24,912 nucleotides of DNA from PZPK01 sp041590075 (GCA_041590075.1 JBFHUL010000049.1:1-24912), one strand, 5' to 3'; positions 16,133-24,673 are shown, counted from the first letter of the stretch. Numbers and translations: made by a program. Notes: a model not told the origin generated them from the letters alone.

Positions 16133-16172
16133 CGTCAGATGTAGATTTATCTGATGATTTGCGTCATCAGAT
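16133..16172. promoter_or_regulatory. Three-half-site operator candidate between TetR gene and monooxygenase gene
   Basis: Half-sites CGTCAGAT (16133-16140), ATCTGATG (16149-16156) and CATCAGAT (16165-16172) alternate in orientation with 8-base spacers and a 16-base period. The right pair extends to a perfect 9-bp inverted repeat (16149-16157 with 16164-16172); the left pair has one mismatch. The array ends 34 bases before the monooxygenase ATG and begins 7 bases upstream of the TetR -35, fitting control of both genes. Confidence 0.7.
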
Positions 16173-16206
16173 TGTGGGGCGCGTGATGCACAACGGGTAA
16201 ATAGCC

Positions 16207-17712
16207 ATGAATACACATCCCTCCTACGAAATTATCATTATCGGTACGGGCTTTGGCGGCCAATTGGCGGCCTTGAATTTGCGCAGGCGCGGGATCGAGA
16301 ATTTCGTGATGCTGGAGAGACGTGATTTCATGGGGGGCACCTGGAGTCAGAACACTTACCCCGGTGCCGCCGTAGATGTGCAGTCGCCGTTATACTCGAT
16401 TTCCTTCGAGCCCTACGACTGGAGTCAGATGTTTGCCGATCAGGCCGAGCTGCGTGCTTACACCGAACACGTCATCGGCAAACATGGGCTGCGCGACAAA
16501 ACACTCACCCAGCATAATGTGACTAAAATTGAGTGGCATGGCGATGCGTCGCAGTGGTACGTGCACATAGAGGGCCGTGAAACACTCACGGCGCGCTATA
16601 TCATCAATGCCACGGGGCCTTTAAGCACCCCGGTGATTCCCGCGTTCAAAGGCAGGGAGCGTTTTCAGGGCGCCGCTTTTCATACCAACGACTGGGACCA
16701 CAGCGTCGACTACCGTGGCAAGCGCGTGGCGGTGATTGGCAGCGGAGCCAGTGCTGCGCAGGTGATCCCCGCGATTGCCCCCGACTGCGCACACTTACAT
16801 GTTTTTCAACGCACGCCGCATTGGGTGATGCCCCGACCCGACTACCGTTTTCGCCCTTGGCAGCGGGCACTGCTGCGTAACAAGTGGGTATATACAGTGC
16901 TGCGTGTGCTGATTTACTGGGCGCTCGAAACGCGCGTGCTGGGCTTGAAATATTCCAAAACCGTACTCGATTTATTGGCGACGAAGAAGGCCAGAAAACT
17001 CATTGCCAAGCAGATAGCCGATCCGGAACTGCGGCGCAAAGTGACACCCGATTTCACCATTGGCTGTAAACGGGTCATCCTGTCTGACACCTTGTACCCC
17101 ACCTACTGCCGCGACAATGTGAGTCTCCATGATCGCAGTGAAGGGATACGGGAAATCACCGAAACCGGCATCATTACCGAATCCGGAGAGGAAGTGCCGC
17201 TCGATCTGATTGTCTACTCGACTGGATACGACGCGACGGATGGTGTGATTTCCTACCCGGTAATTGGCCGGGAAGGGCGCACACTGCGTGATTTCTGGCA
17301 TGACTATCCGCGCGCCTATCTGGGCACGAGTATTCCGGGGTTCCCTAATCTGTTTGTGGTGACCGGGCCGAATACGGGGATTGGCCACACCTCCGCTTTG
17401 TTTATTATCGAGTCGCAAATGCGCTACATCATGCAGGCGCTGGCGCAGGCACGGAAGAGTGAAACGGGCGTCATCGAAGTCAGTGCCGAAGCCGAGGAGC
17501 GCTATACTCAGCTCATTCATCGTGAAATGGCCCGCACGGTGTGGCAAACCGGTGGTTGTAATTCCTGGTACAAGAGCCGCAGCGGCAAGGTGATCGCTAT
17601 GTTTCCCGGGTTCAGCTTTACGTTTCGGCGCTGGGCAAATCGGTTCCGCAAACAGGATCATCACCTGAGCACACGGCGGGCCATTGATACCGGCTTGGGC
17701 GAGGTGATCTGA
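16207..17712 (+). CDS. Flavin-containing (Baeyer-Villiger-type) monooxygenase
   Basis: Encodes 501 residues. FAD-binding GTGFGG at 13-18, GGTWSQNTYPG at 43-53, the Baeyer-Villiger fingerprint FxGxxxHTxxW at 153-163 (FQGAAFHTNDW, with Asp164 in place of the usual Pro), and NADPH-binding GSGASA at 178-183. The enzyme should insert oxygen next to a ketone using NADPH and O2, giving an ester or lactone. The length is usual for class I enzymes. It leads an operon with an esterase and an SDR, which matches a ketone or alcohol catabolic route. MymA of mycobacteria is the closest recalled relative. Regulation is likely by the divergent TetR protein and the nearby AraC pair. The substrate is not predictable from sequence. 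Confidence 0.9.
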   Translation: MNTHPSYEIIIIGTGFGGQLAALNLRRRGIENFVMLERRDFMGGTWSQNTYPGAAVDVQSPLYSISFEPYDWSQMFADQAELRAYTEHVIGKHGLRDKTLTQHNVTKIEWHGDASQWYVHIEGRETLTARYIINATGPLSTPVIPAFKGRERFQGAAFHTNDWDHSVDYRGKRVAVIGSGASAAQVIPAIAPDCAHLHVFQRTPHWVMPRPDYRFRPWQRALLRNKWVYTVLRVLIYWALETRVLGLKYSKTVLDLLATKKARKLIAKQIADPELRRKVTPDFTIGCKRVILSDTLYPTYCRDNVSLHDRSEGIREITETGIITESGEEVPLDLIVYSTGYDATDGVISYPVIGREGRTLRDFWHDYPRAYLGTSIPGFPNLFVVTGPNTGIGHTSALFIIESQMRYIMQALAQARKSETGVIEVSAEAEERYTQLIHREMARTVWQTGGCNSWYKSRSGKVIAMFPGFSFTFRRWANRFRKQDHHLSTRRAIDTGLGEVI

Positions 17713-17829
17713 GCACCGTAAAAACAATACGGGTGATCAGTATTGCGGCGCCAAACATGTCGCCCGACTCAAACCACTCCATGCGCACGGTCAAGTTCCG
17801 ATGCGCCACGCACACTACAAGGAAACGTC

Positions 17830-18771
17830 ATGAAGAAAACGGGTTTAGCGCTGGTTTTGCTCATTCTGCTGATGGGGCTTACGTCGCCCTGGTGGCCCAC
17901 CAGTGTCGGCCACGTGCTTTACGAACAGGCGAGTACATGGGAAGCCCATCTTGCCGATCTGGAAAAACAACGCGTCGACATTGGCGAGATGACCATGACG
18001 CTGCATCGCCGGGAAAACCCAGGTAAAGAAGAAATTGTGCTGCTGCATGGCTACAGCGCCGATAAATCGGTCTGGAACCGGTTTGCGCGGCATCTGAAAG
18101 ACGAATTCGCGCTCGTGATACCCGACCTGGCTGGCCATGGCGAAACCGGATTCAATGCCGCCTGGGATTACAGTGCCCAATCGCAGGCCGAGCGTGTGGT
18201 GCGTCTGCTGGATGTGCTGGGTATTGAACGGGCGCACGTGATCGGTAATTCCATGGGCGGTTTTATTGCCGCGCAGATGGCTGTGCACCATTCCCATCGG
18301 CTGCTATCGGCTACTCTGATAGACCCGGCAGGTGTGGCCTCTCCCGAGCCCAGCGATATGGAAATCATGCTGCAGCAGGGGCGTAACCCCTTTGAGGTGA
18401 GCAGTCGTGAGCAGTTCGATGAGTTTTTCGCCATGACCATGGCTCAGCCACCGTGGTTTCCCGATATCGCGTTGGCGGCGGTGGCCGAGAAATATCAGGC
18501 GCGTCAGCCGGAATTGCGCGCCATCTTTAAGGGCTTTCACGGCCAGAATATGTTGGATGAGGTGTTGTCTGCCATTCGTGTGCCCACGCTGATTTTATGG
18601 GGCGCGCAGGACCGTCTGATTCATGTGAGCAGCGCTGCGGTATGGCAGGCCGGAATTCCCGGCAGTGAATTGCATGTGTGGCAGGATGTAGGGCACATGC
18701 CCATGATGGAAATTCCCGCGGAAAGTGCGGCCAGAGTGAAAGCTTTTGTCGCGCAGCATTCGGGTAGCTGA
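17830..18771 (+). CDS. Alpha/beta hydrolase (esterase/lipase, LipR- or Lip1-like), membrane anchored or secreted
   Basis: Encodes 313 residues from the ATG at 17830, supported by AAGGA seven bases upstream. Residues 1-20 form a signal-like or anchor helix (MKKTGLALVLLILLMGLTSP). Oxyanion HG at 73-74, nucleophile elbow GNSMGG with Ser141, acid Asp261 in WGAQD and His289 in VGHMPMME complete the triad. The layout matches family V bacterial lipases (ADKSVW, DLAGHGET, YSAQSQAER). It probably cleaves the ester made by the monooxygenase; if exported, it may act in the periplasm instead. It begins 117 bases after the monooxygenase and precedes the SDR by 36 bases. Confidence 0.88.
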   Translation: MKKTGLALVLLILLMGLTSPWWPTSVGHVLYEQASTWEAHLADLEKQRVDIGEMTMTLHRRENPGKEEIVLLHGYSADKSVWNRFARHLKDEFALVIPDLAGHGETGFNAAWDYSAQSQAERVVRLLDVLGIERAHVIGNSMGGFIAAQMAVHHSHRLLSATLIDPAGVASPEPSDMEIMLQQGRNPFEVSSREQFDEFFAMTMAQPPWFPDIALAAVAEKYQARQPELRAIFKGFHGQNMLDEVLSAIRVPTLILWGAQDRLIHVSSAAVWQAGIPGSELHVWQDVGHMPMMEIPAESAARVKAFVAQHSGS

Positions 18772-18807
18772 TCGTAAGTTTGAAACAAAAAATAAGAGAG
18801 CACGAGC

Positions 18808-19662
18808 ATGAAGAACTTTAACAATAAAGTGGCCGCCATTACCGGTGCCGGATCGGGCATTGGCCGCGCATTGGCGATTAATCTGGCGAAGCAGGGCTGT
18901 CATCTGGCACTCAGTGATGTAAACAAGAATGGTCTGAGTGAAACAGTGAATGAGGCCAGGGGCTTTGGCGTGAAGGTGAGCTATCGCGTTCTCGATGTGT
19001 CCGAACGCGCAGCGGTCTACGGCTGGGCCGAGGAAGTGGTGGCTGATCATGGGCGCGTGAATATGATCTTTAATAATGCCGGGGTAGCCTTGTCGGGTAC
19101 TGTTGAGGCGCTCAGCATTGAAGACTACGAATGGATCATGAATATCAATTTCTGGGGCGTGATTTACGGCACCAAGGCCTTTTTACCTCACCTCGAAGCA
19201 TCGGGCGATGGTCATGTGATCAATATTTCCAGCGTGTTTGGTTTGACCTCGCAGCCGCTGATGAGCGGCTACAATGCCAGCAAGTTTGCAGTGCGTGGCT
19301 TTACCGAATCACTGCGGCAGGATCTTGAAATCACCGGCTCCAGGGTGTCATCAACCTGTGTGCACCCGGGCGGCATCAAAACCAACATTACCCGCGATGC
19401 CCGCATTTCCGAAAGCACTTTTGGTGTTATTGGTGGCTCTAAGGATGCCATGCTGGCCGAATACGAAAAGCTGTTTATTCATACGCCCGACAGCGCAGCC
19501 AAAGTCATTCTGGAGGGGGTGAGGAAAAACAAGCGGCGGGTGCTGATTGGCGCTGATGCCCGGATATTTGATGGCTTGGCGAGAGTGCTCCCCACCGGCT
19601 ACCAGAAGTTATTTACCACGGCGATCAGTTGGAAAGGTAAGCGTGCTAGAACACAGGCCTGA
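18808..19662 (+). CDS. Short-chain dehydrogenase (SadH-like), last gene of the monooxygenase operon
   Basis: Encodes 284 residues. TGAGSGIG at 12-19, Asp37 in LALSDVN (which favours NAD), NNAG at 89-92, Ser141-Ser142 in INISSVFG, and the YxxxK pair Tyr155 and Lys159. The run INFWGVIYGTKAFLPHLEASGDGHVINIS strongly resembles the mycobacterial SadH/Rv3085 group as recalled. The likely reaction is oxidation of an alcohol to the ketone or aldehyde that feeds the monooxygenase. A ribosome site (AAGAGAG, 12 bases upstream of the ATG) is moderate. It is convergent with the AraC gene at 19716. Confidence 0.88.
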   Translation: MKNFNNKVAAITGAGSGIGRALAINLAKQGCHLALSDVNKNGLSETVNEARGFGVKVSYRVLDVSERAAVYGWAEEVVADHGRVNMIFNNAGVALSGTVEALSIEDYEWIMNINFWGVIYGTKAFLPHLEASGDGHVINISSVFGLTSQPLMSGYNASKFAVRGFTESLRQDLEITGSRVSSTCVHPGGIKTNITRDARISESTFGVIGGSKDAMLAEYEKLFIHTPDSAAKVILEGVRKNKRRVLIGADARIFDGLARVLPTGYQKLFTTAISWKGKRARTQA

Positions 19663-19715
19663 TGCGCTCGTGTTCACACCGTCATAAATTCGACAAGGGC
19701 TGGAGTACGCGACGC

Positions 19716-20540
19716 TTACAGGGTTTTTCCATAGCGATTCATGATGATGCGCGTGTGTTTGCCAAAGATGATCGATGCCTCGACGCCGTAGAGGTTGCGA
19801 AAATACATACTGAAGTGTGTGAGGCTGTCGAAACCGCAGGCTTCTGCAGCATTACGGAGACTGCTTCCTGCATGATAGCGGTAAGTCACCTCGAATAATC
19901 TGCGCCATAGTTGGTAATCCCTGATGCTAATGCCCATGTGTGCGACGAAGCGTTGTGCCAATTGTTTTTCTGAAATGCGCTCCATCTTGGCAATGGCCTT
20001 GAGAGGAAGGTCGTGCACAGGATTGAGGCGCAGGTAGGTAAGCAAGCGCTGGACCGCGGGTTCGATGGGCGGTTCTGCTGGTTCGCACGCAGCGAGCGAT
20101 ATCATGCTGGAGAGCATTGTTGTCGCCTGCGAAATGGCCGGGCGGCGTCTGTCGAGTTCGAGCAGGCGCGCAATGAAGCGCCGCGTATGCTGGTAATCAC
20201 GCAAGATAGCCCCCGTTCCGCGATGCATCTGAGAGTGAAGTTTCCAATAGTCACCGTCGCTGCCGTCCAGAAAAACCAGAGCAAAACGGCCAGGCTGTTC
20301 GCCGTGTAGGGTGACTTTGGTGTCGGGAGCGATCAGAAAGCTCTGTGAGCTGCAGCCATTCGCTGTGATGGCGTGTTCGAGTGCGAATGCGAGCATGGGG
20401 CAAGGATGGCGGATGGTGATGGGGGCGGATAAGTGACCAATAAAAATGCCCCGCATGGCGGATAAATATAACACTGCATGGGCGGTCACAGAGCTTGGGG
20501 CATTGCTGGTAACTAACTCGGGTGTGTGCTCGCCGTGCAT
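19716..20540 (-). CDS. AraC-family regulator (first of a related pair)
   Basis: Encodes 274 residues. The DNA-binding domain is at about 175-265: first helix-turn-helix LPLKAIAKMERISEKQLAQRFVAHMG, then the second with SLRNAAEACGFDSLTHFSMYFRNLYG and a C-terminal IFGKHTRIIMN. The N-terminal half (1-165) is a putative sensing domain without a recognised fold name. AGGAG lies six bases before the ATG at 20538-20540. It most likely senses a substrate or intermediate of the adjacent monooxygenase pathway and activates it, as VirS does for mymA. It is related along its length to the protein at 20676-21476. Confidence 0.85.
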   Translation of the reverse strand: MHGEHTPELVTSNAPSSVTAHAVLYLSAMRGIFIGHLSAPITIRHPCPMLAFALEHAITANGCSSQSFLIAPDTKVTLHGEQPGRFALVFLDGSDGDYWKLHSQMHRGTGAILRDYQHTRRFIARLLELDRRRPAISQATTMLSSMISLAACEPAEPPIEPAVQRLLTYLRLNPVHDLPLKAIAKMERISEKQLAQRFVAHMGISIRDYQLWRRLFEVTYRYHAGSSLRNAAEACGFDSLTHFSMYFRNLYGVEASIIFGKHTRIIMNRYGKTL

Positions 20541-20675
20541 GATGAACTCCTGGATTATTATTGTTGAGTGATGCGGTGGCAGCGTAGCGCATGGGTGTAA
20601 TACATGGGCGCCCCGCAGTCGTAATATGAGAAGCTAAAGAGTAGACGCTGGCGGTGCGCGGTTTCTTGTACGCTT

Positions 20676-21476
20676 TTATGGGCTAAGCGAATATTTTTCG
20701 GTCTTGAGTACGATGGTGGTGTCGGGCCCGAAGATGTAGCGCGGGCTCACCCCGAAGGTGTCTTTGAAGCGCTTGCTGTAGTGGGAAGAGTCACAGAACC
20801 CGGCGGCATGTGCCGCTTCCGTGATATTGCCAGAGGCAGCAATTTTCTCTGCTGCTGTAAACAGGCGGCGCCAGATGCGATATTTTGAAATGGGCACCCC
20901 CATCTCCTGTTTAAACAGCTCCACAAGGCGTGGAACCGATAGGCGGCTTTGTTCTGCAAACTCCGCGATCGTCAGATTATGAAAGGGTTGGGCGCAAATT
21001 GTCGCCACGATTTTTTCGATTCTTGGGTCAAAATACGGCTTATCTGCCAGGGGGGTCAATTTACAGAAATAGCCGCGAAGCATTTCGAGTACCGCAGCGA
21101 GGTCATATTCGTTATCGTAGATCTCGCGCATCATTTCGGCGATGTTTTCCTGTGCCACGAGGTCCACATAAATACCGTCACTCAGGTGACGCATGGCTTG
21201 CTTGAGCCGTTTAAAGTCGCTGGCCATGTGGTCAAGCATCAGGTCCGCAACAAGCGAGTCCTGCGAGGCAAATTCAGCTTTTTCTCCGGCTTTCAGCAGA
21301 ATGGTTTTGGTGCGAATAGCGCCTTCGGGTGACGGTACGCTGAAATAGCCCGACAGGTTAATCATAAGCACAGGGGAGGCCTGCGCCGAACGAATAAACG
21401 GCGGCATGTAGCCAATAAACAGGCAGCGCCTTTGATTCAGATAGATCAGGTTCTTTTTAGTTGTCGTTATTGCCAT
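20676..21476 (-). CDS. AraC-family regulator (second of a related pair)
   Basis: Encodes 266 residues from the ATG at 21474-21476, preceded by AAGG; an upstream ATG at 21504-21506 lacks a ribosome site. The DNA-binding domain is at about 165-255: LTIAEFAEQSRLSVPRLVELFKQEMG, then EAAHAAGFCDSSHYSKRFKDTFG and SPRYIFGPDTTIVL. The N-terminal half aligns with its neighbour (FIGYMPPFIRSAQASPVLMINL against FIGHLSAPITIRHPCPMLAFAL). It is 135 bases upstream of the first AraC gene on the same strand. Its ligand is unknown. Confidence 0.85.
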   Translation of the reverse strand: MAITTTKKNLIYLNQRRCLFIGYMPPFIRSAQASPVLMINLSGYFSVPSPEGAIRTKTILLKAGEKAEFASQDSLVADLMLDHMASDFKRLKQAMRHLSDGIYVDLVAQENIAEMMREIYDNEYDLAAVLEMLRGYFCKLTPLADKPYFDPRIEKIVATICAQPFHNLTIAEFAEQSRLSVPRLVELFKQEMGVPISKYRIWRRLFTAAEKIAASGNITEAAHAAGFCDSSHYSKRFKDTFGVSPRYIFGPDTTIVLKTEKYSLSP

Positions 21477-21506
21477 GATGCCTTGCCATGAATGCAGCGA
21501 GGCCAT

Positions 21507-21713
21507 TTAAAGCAAGCAGACAATACTCGGCAAGCAATGATGATTAAAAACTAGACGTCGGTCTTAAAGCTGACCACTCCATCAATTCGTACATGACAAA
21601 TTCATAATCAGCACGCTCAGAATAGATGCCCTTACTGGGCGGTGGCGAGGGTGAACACTCCGGGTGCCATTATAGAAACAGGCAGCGTGGGGCGTCCACC
21701 CTGTCGGCAAGGA
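21507..21713. other. Intergenic region, about 200 bp, between the AraC gene and the PilU-like gene
   Basis: Both flanking genes are on the minus strand; this gap holds the upstream region of the AraC gene and the 3' end of the PilU-like gene. No terminator hairpin with a T tract, no ORF and no convincing operator was seen. Confidence 0.5.
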
Positions 21714-22919
21714 TTAACCGCCAGGTCGAAACATGGGCGGTTCGTTCTCATCGGGTTTGTCCTCTTCAATTTCTTCGAGCGACAGTTCGCCAAAGCTGGA
21801 TTTCATGGTTGTACTTGCGGCTTCCTGCGCGCTTTGGGTGTCGCCGGGGGCTTCATTATTAGCCAGCTTGATGCGCAGGCGCAGGTTGTTTGGCGAATCG
21901 GCGTTGGCGATGGCTTCATCCAGCGAAATCCGGCCGGCCTGATACAGATTGAACAAGGCCGCGTCGAAGGTTTGCATGCCGAGGTTTTCGGATTTCTCCA
22001 TGATTTCCTTGATTTCGGTGAGCCGGTTTTTAAGTACCAGCTCCTGAATGCTCTTGGTGCCGAGTAAGACTTCGACTGCCGCGCAGCGCTTTCCGTCTAC
22101 TGTGGGGATCAGTCGTTGTGACACAAAGCCGCGCAGATTCTGCGAGAGCCCCATCAGTAACTGGGGGCGTTTTTCATCGGGGAATAAATTGATGATACGT
22201 TCCAGCGCCTGATTGGCGTTATTGGCATGCAAGGTGGAGATGGCCAAGTGGCCGGTTTCGGCAAACTCAAGGGCATGCTCCATAGTCTCTCGGTCGCGAA
22301 TTTCGCCAATGAGAATGACATCGGGCGCCTGTCGGAGTGTGTTCTTCAGTGCGTTGCGAAAGGAGCGGGTATCGACACCGACCTCGCGTTGATTGATGAT
22401 GCATTTTTTATGGCGATGCACGTATTCCACGGGATCTTCAATGGTAATGATGTGGCCCGATGATGTGCTGTTGCGATGGTCTATCAGGGCGGCCAAAGAG
22501 GTCGACTTACCGGAGCCCGTGCCGCCCACAAATAACACCAGTCCGCGCTTTTCCATCACCAGGTCCTTCAGGATGGGCGGGAGCTTGAGGTCCTCAAACT
22601 TCGGAATATCGGTGTTGATATTGCGCGCCACAATGGATACTTCGTTGCGCTGTTTGAATATATTGATGCGGAAGCGACCGACCGAAGCAATGGAGATGGC
22701 GAGATTCATCTCGAGATCTTCTTCGAACATGCGCCGTTGCTCTGCATCCATGATTTCGTTGGCGATATTTTCCAGTTCGCCAGAGGTGTAGGGGGTTTGC
22801 GACAGGGGCTTCAATACGCCTTGAAACTTGGCACACGGCGGTGCGCCGGTACTCAGATACAAGTCGGAACCATCTTTGGCAGACAGAATCTTCAGGTATT
22901 GGTCGATCGGCGTAGACAT
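21714..22919 (-). CDS. pilU: PilU/PilT-type twitching motility ATPase
   Basis: Encodes 401 residues. Walker A GGTGSGKST at 132-140, Asp box ITIEDPVEY at 158-166, Walker B ILIGEIRD at 202-209, and the His box STLHANNANQALERIINLFP at 228-247. The C-terminal region with MQTFDAALFNLY, IANADSPNNLRLRIKL is PilU-like rather than PilT-like. It drives retraction of type IV pili at the inner membrane, normally together with PilT, which is not in this window. Residues 355-401 are an acidic extension ending in PPMFRPGG, longer than the roughly 380-residue PilU proteins I recall. AAGGA lies eight bases before the ATG. The exact paralog (PilU against PilT2) is not certain. Confidence 0.8.
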   Translation of the reverse strand: MSTPIDQYLKILSAKDGSDLYLSTGAPPCAKFQGVLKPLSQTPYTSGELENIANEIMDAEQRRMFEEDLEMNLAISIASVGRFRINIFKQRNEVSIVARNINTDIPKFEDLKLPPILKDLVMEKRGLVLFVGGTGSGKSTSLAALIDHRNSTSSGHIITIEDPVEYVHRHKKCIINQREVGVDTRSFRNALKNTLRQAPDVILIGEIRDRETMEHALEFAETGHLAISTLHANNANQALERIINLFPDEKRPQLLMGLSQNLRGFVSQRLIPTVDGKRCAAVEVLLGTKSIQELVLKNRLTEIKEIMEKSENLGMQTFDAALFNLYQAGRISLDEAIANADSPNNLRLRIKLANNEAPGDTQSAQEAASTTMKSSFGELSLEEIEEDKPDENEPPMFRPGG

Positions 22920-23012
22920 GTCGGTGTTCCTTAACAGCGAAGTTGGTATTAACGATAGGGAGCCATCAGTATAGGACGCGATACGCAGGCTTGCTTGCGG
23001 AGTAAAGCCTGT

Positions 23013-23957
23013 TTATGGCGACGTGAGCGGATGCGTCTGATTAACAATGCGCGAAGGGGTATGAGTCAGCGGCGAATAGGGTTTTCCGAGCATAACGGCG
23101 TGTACCGTTTTCACGGCTTCATAGCCCATACGGTGGGGGTTCTGCACCACCACGGCGGTTAAATGCCCGGTTTTGATCTGCTCGAGAAAAACCGGGTTGG
23201 CATCGAAGCCGACATGCACAAGCTGTTGAGTCTGCGTCACACGCTTTCGCATGTTCAGCACCTTCAAGGTCGTGGACTCATTGGGTGTGAAAATAGCATG
23301 TACGCCGCGCATACCCAGCAAAGCCCGGTAGGCATTTTCGGTCGCCATGGTCGTGTCGGTGCCCAAATACAGATCGAGCACGATGCGGTGGCCGGCGGAC
23401 TCCATCGCGTCGATAAATCCGCGCTCGCGTTCACTGGTGGATTGCACCAAGGGGTCGAGCCTGAAGATAGCAATATTACTTTGAGGTGCGAGGTGGTTTT
23501 GCATTTCTTGGGCAGCAAGTTGTCCGGCTGCGACATTGTTCGTCATGATGACGGCGGAGCGCGTGCCGCCCACATCACGATCGATATAAACGGTATGGAT
23601 ACCTTGTTCCGCCAATGCCTCGACCTGCGCGGCCCGCTTAGGAGAATTGGGTGCAATCACCAGGCCGGTACAGCCAGATTTGACCATGTGCTCAATGATC
23701 TGCCATTGGCCGCGAAAATCTTTCTCTTGCTTGGCGCCGCGCACGATGACGGGTAATGCAATTTCTTCGCCGGCAGCCAAGGCGCCTTGCTTCACGCTCT
23801 GCCAGAAATCATCGCCTGCGCCTGCAGTGACCACGCCGATGCATTGTGCCGCTGCCTGCGGGTTAGACAGGCTCAGCAGCAGGAAAGCTAGCGCCTGGCA
23901 CCATCTACAAGCCCGGCATCCTCTGCGAAAAGGTAAAGCGGATATGTTGAGTTTCAT
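23013..23957 (-). CDS. Orphan periplasmic sugar-type substrate-binding protein
   Basis: Encodes 314 residues from an ATG at 23955-23957; another ATG at 23961-23963 and a GTG at 23973-23975 are alternatives and no ribosome site is strong. A signal peptide has a basic n-region, hydrophobic core ALAFLLLSLS and likely cleavage after QAAA. The mature part follows the type 1 periplasmic-binding fold (Peripla_BP_4, as in RbsB or YtfQ): VVTAGAGDDFWQSVKQGALAAGEE, LVIAPNSPKRAAQVEAL, VYIDRDVGGTRSAVIMTNN, HAIFTPNESTTLKVLN, VHVGFDANPVFLEQI. No ABC permease or ATPase lies beside it, so it may feed a sensor or a distant transporter. A cysteine pair may be present in the mature part. Confidence 0.8.
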   Translation of the reverse strand: MKLNISALPFRRGCRACRWCQALAFLLLSLSNPQAAAQCIGVVTAGAGDDFWQSVKQGALAAGEEIALPVIVRGAKQEKDFRGQWQIIEHMVKSGCTGLVIAPNSPKRAAQVEALAEQGIHTVYIDRDVGGTRSAVIMTNNVAAGQLAAQEMQNHLAPQSNIAIFRLDPLVQSTSERERGFIDAMESAGHRIVLDLYLGTDTTMATENAYRALLGMRGVHAIFTPNESTTLKVLNMRKRVTQTQQLVHVGFDANPVFLEQIKTGHLTAVVVQNPHRMGYEAVKTVHAVMLGKPYSPLTHTPSRIVNQTHPLTSP

Positions 23958-23989
23958 GGCCATGCTCGCGATCACTTTTTACTCAGTAT

Positions 23990-24007
23990 AGCCCTGTGGC
24001 CAGGGCT
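23990..24007. other. Short hairpin downstream of the LysE-type gene
   Basis: A 7-bp stem (23990-23996 with 24001-24007) has the 4-base loop TGGC and lies about 30 bases past the LysE stop on the minus strand. No T tract follows on the minus strand, so it is at best a partial or rho-assisted terminator. Confidence 0.3.
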
Positions 24008-24037
24008 GTACAGGTGGAACGCGCGAGCAAGCATTTA

Positions 24038-24637
24038 TCAGGGGAGTTGAATAAGCGGGTACAGCGAGCCCATTAATAGCACGGCCATGGTGATGTTAAA
24101 GCTGCGCAGACGCATCGGGGAAGTGAGTAGTTTTCGCAGCTGTTCGCCCATCAGAGTCCACGCACTGACCGTAGGAAGATTGATCACCCCAAACACCATG
24201 GCAACCAGCAGCACCGCATCGAAGCTGCGACTGGGTGAGTACACGGCAATAGCGGTTAGCGCCATGCTCCAGGCTTTGGGGTTTACCCACTGGAACAAGG
24301 CTGCCTGTATAAAGCTGAAGGGTTTTGCGCCAGCGCCGGTACGGCCTTCGGGAGCCGCGGCCGTGGCGATTTTGTAGGCCAGATAGCTCAGGTATACCAC
24401 GCACAATACGCGCAGTACCTCATAGCTTAACGGGTAGAGATCGAAAAGCTGCATCAGGCCGGCGCCCACCAGAACAACCATGAGGGTAAAACCCACGCCC
24501 ACGCCCAGCATGTGAGGAATGGTGCGCTGAAACCCGAAATTGGCGCCCGATGCCATGAGCATCAGATTGTTGGGGCCGGGTGTTACCGACGATACAAATG
24601 CAAAGGCAGCCAGCGCTGCGAATAGCTCCATACTCAC
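24038..24637 (-). CDS. LysE/RhtB-family amino-acid exporter
   Basis: Encodes 199 residues with about six hydrophobic segments. The family signature TPGPNNLMLMASGANFGFQRTIPHMLGVGVGF lies at about 19-50, and FQWVNPKAWSMAL at 115-127 fits the conserved NPKxW loop. The likely role is export of an amino acid or homoserine lactone-type compound across the inner membrane; the substrate is unknown. A GTG at 24635-24637 is taken as start because GAGGA lies six bases upstream; the ATG two codons later is possible. It is divergent from an Lrp-family regulator, a common pairing for LysE-type exporters. Confidence 0.85.
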   Translation of the reverse strand: MSMELFAALAAFAFVSSVTPGPNNLMLMASGANFGFQRTIPHMLGVGVGFTLMVVLVGAGLMQLFDLYPLSYEVLRVLCVVYLSYLAYKIATAAAPEGRTGAGAKPFSFIQAALFQWVNPKAWSMALTAIAVYSPSRSFDAVLLVAMVFGVINLPTVSAWTLMGEQLRKLLTSPMRLRSFNITMAVLLMGSLYPLIQLP

Positions 24638-24673
24638 GATCTGTCCTCAGAAAAGTATCTTGTTGTGGGAAAT

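Noticed and set aside
16972..17727. Minus-strand open frame of 251 codons opposite the monooxygenase gene
   Set aside because: It is the antisense shadow of a clear Baeyer-Villiger monooxygenase and has no recognisable domain.
22986..23011. Inverted repeat of 7-bp arms with a 12-base loop next to the binding-protein gene
   Set aside because: It has no T tract in the direction of the minus-strand gene, a long loop, and starts within two bases of the stop codon.
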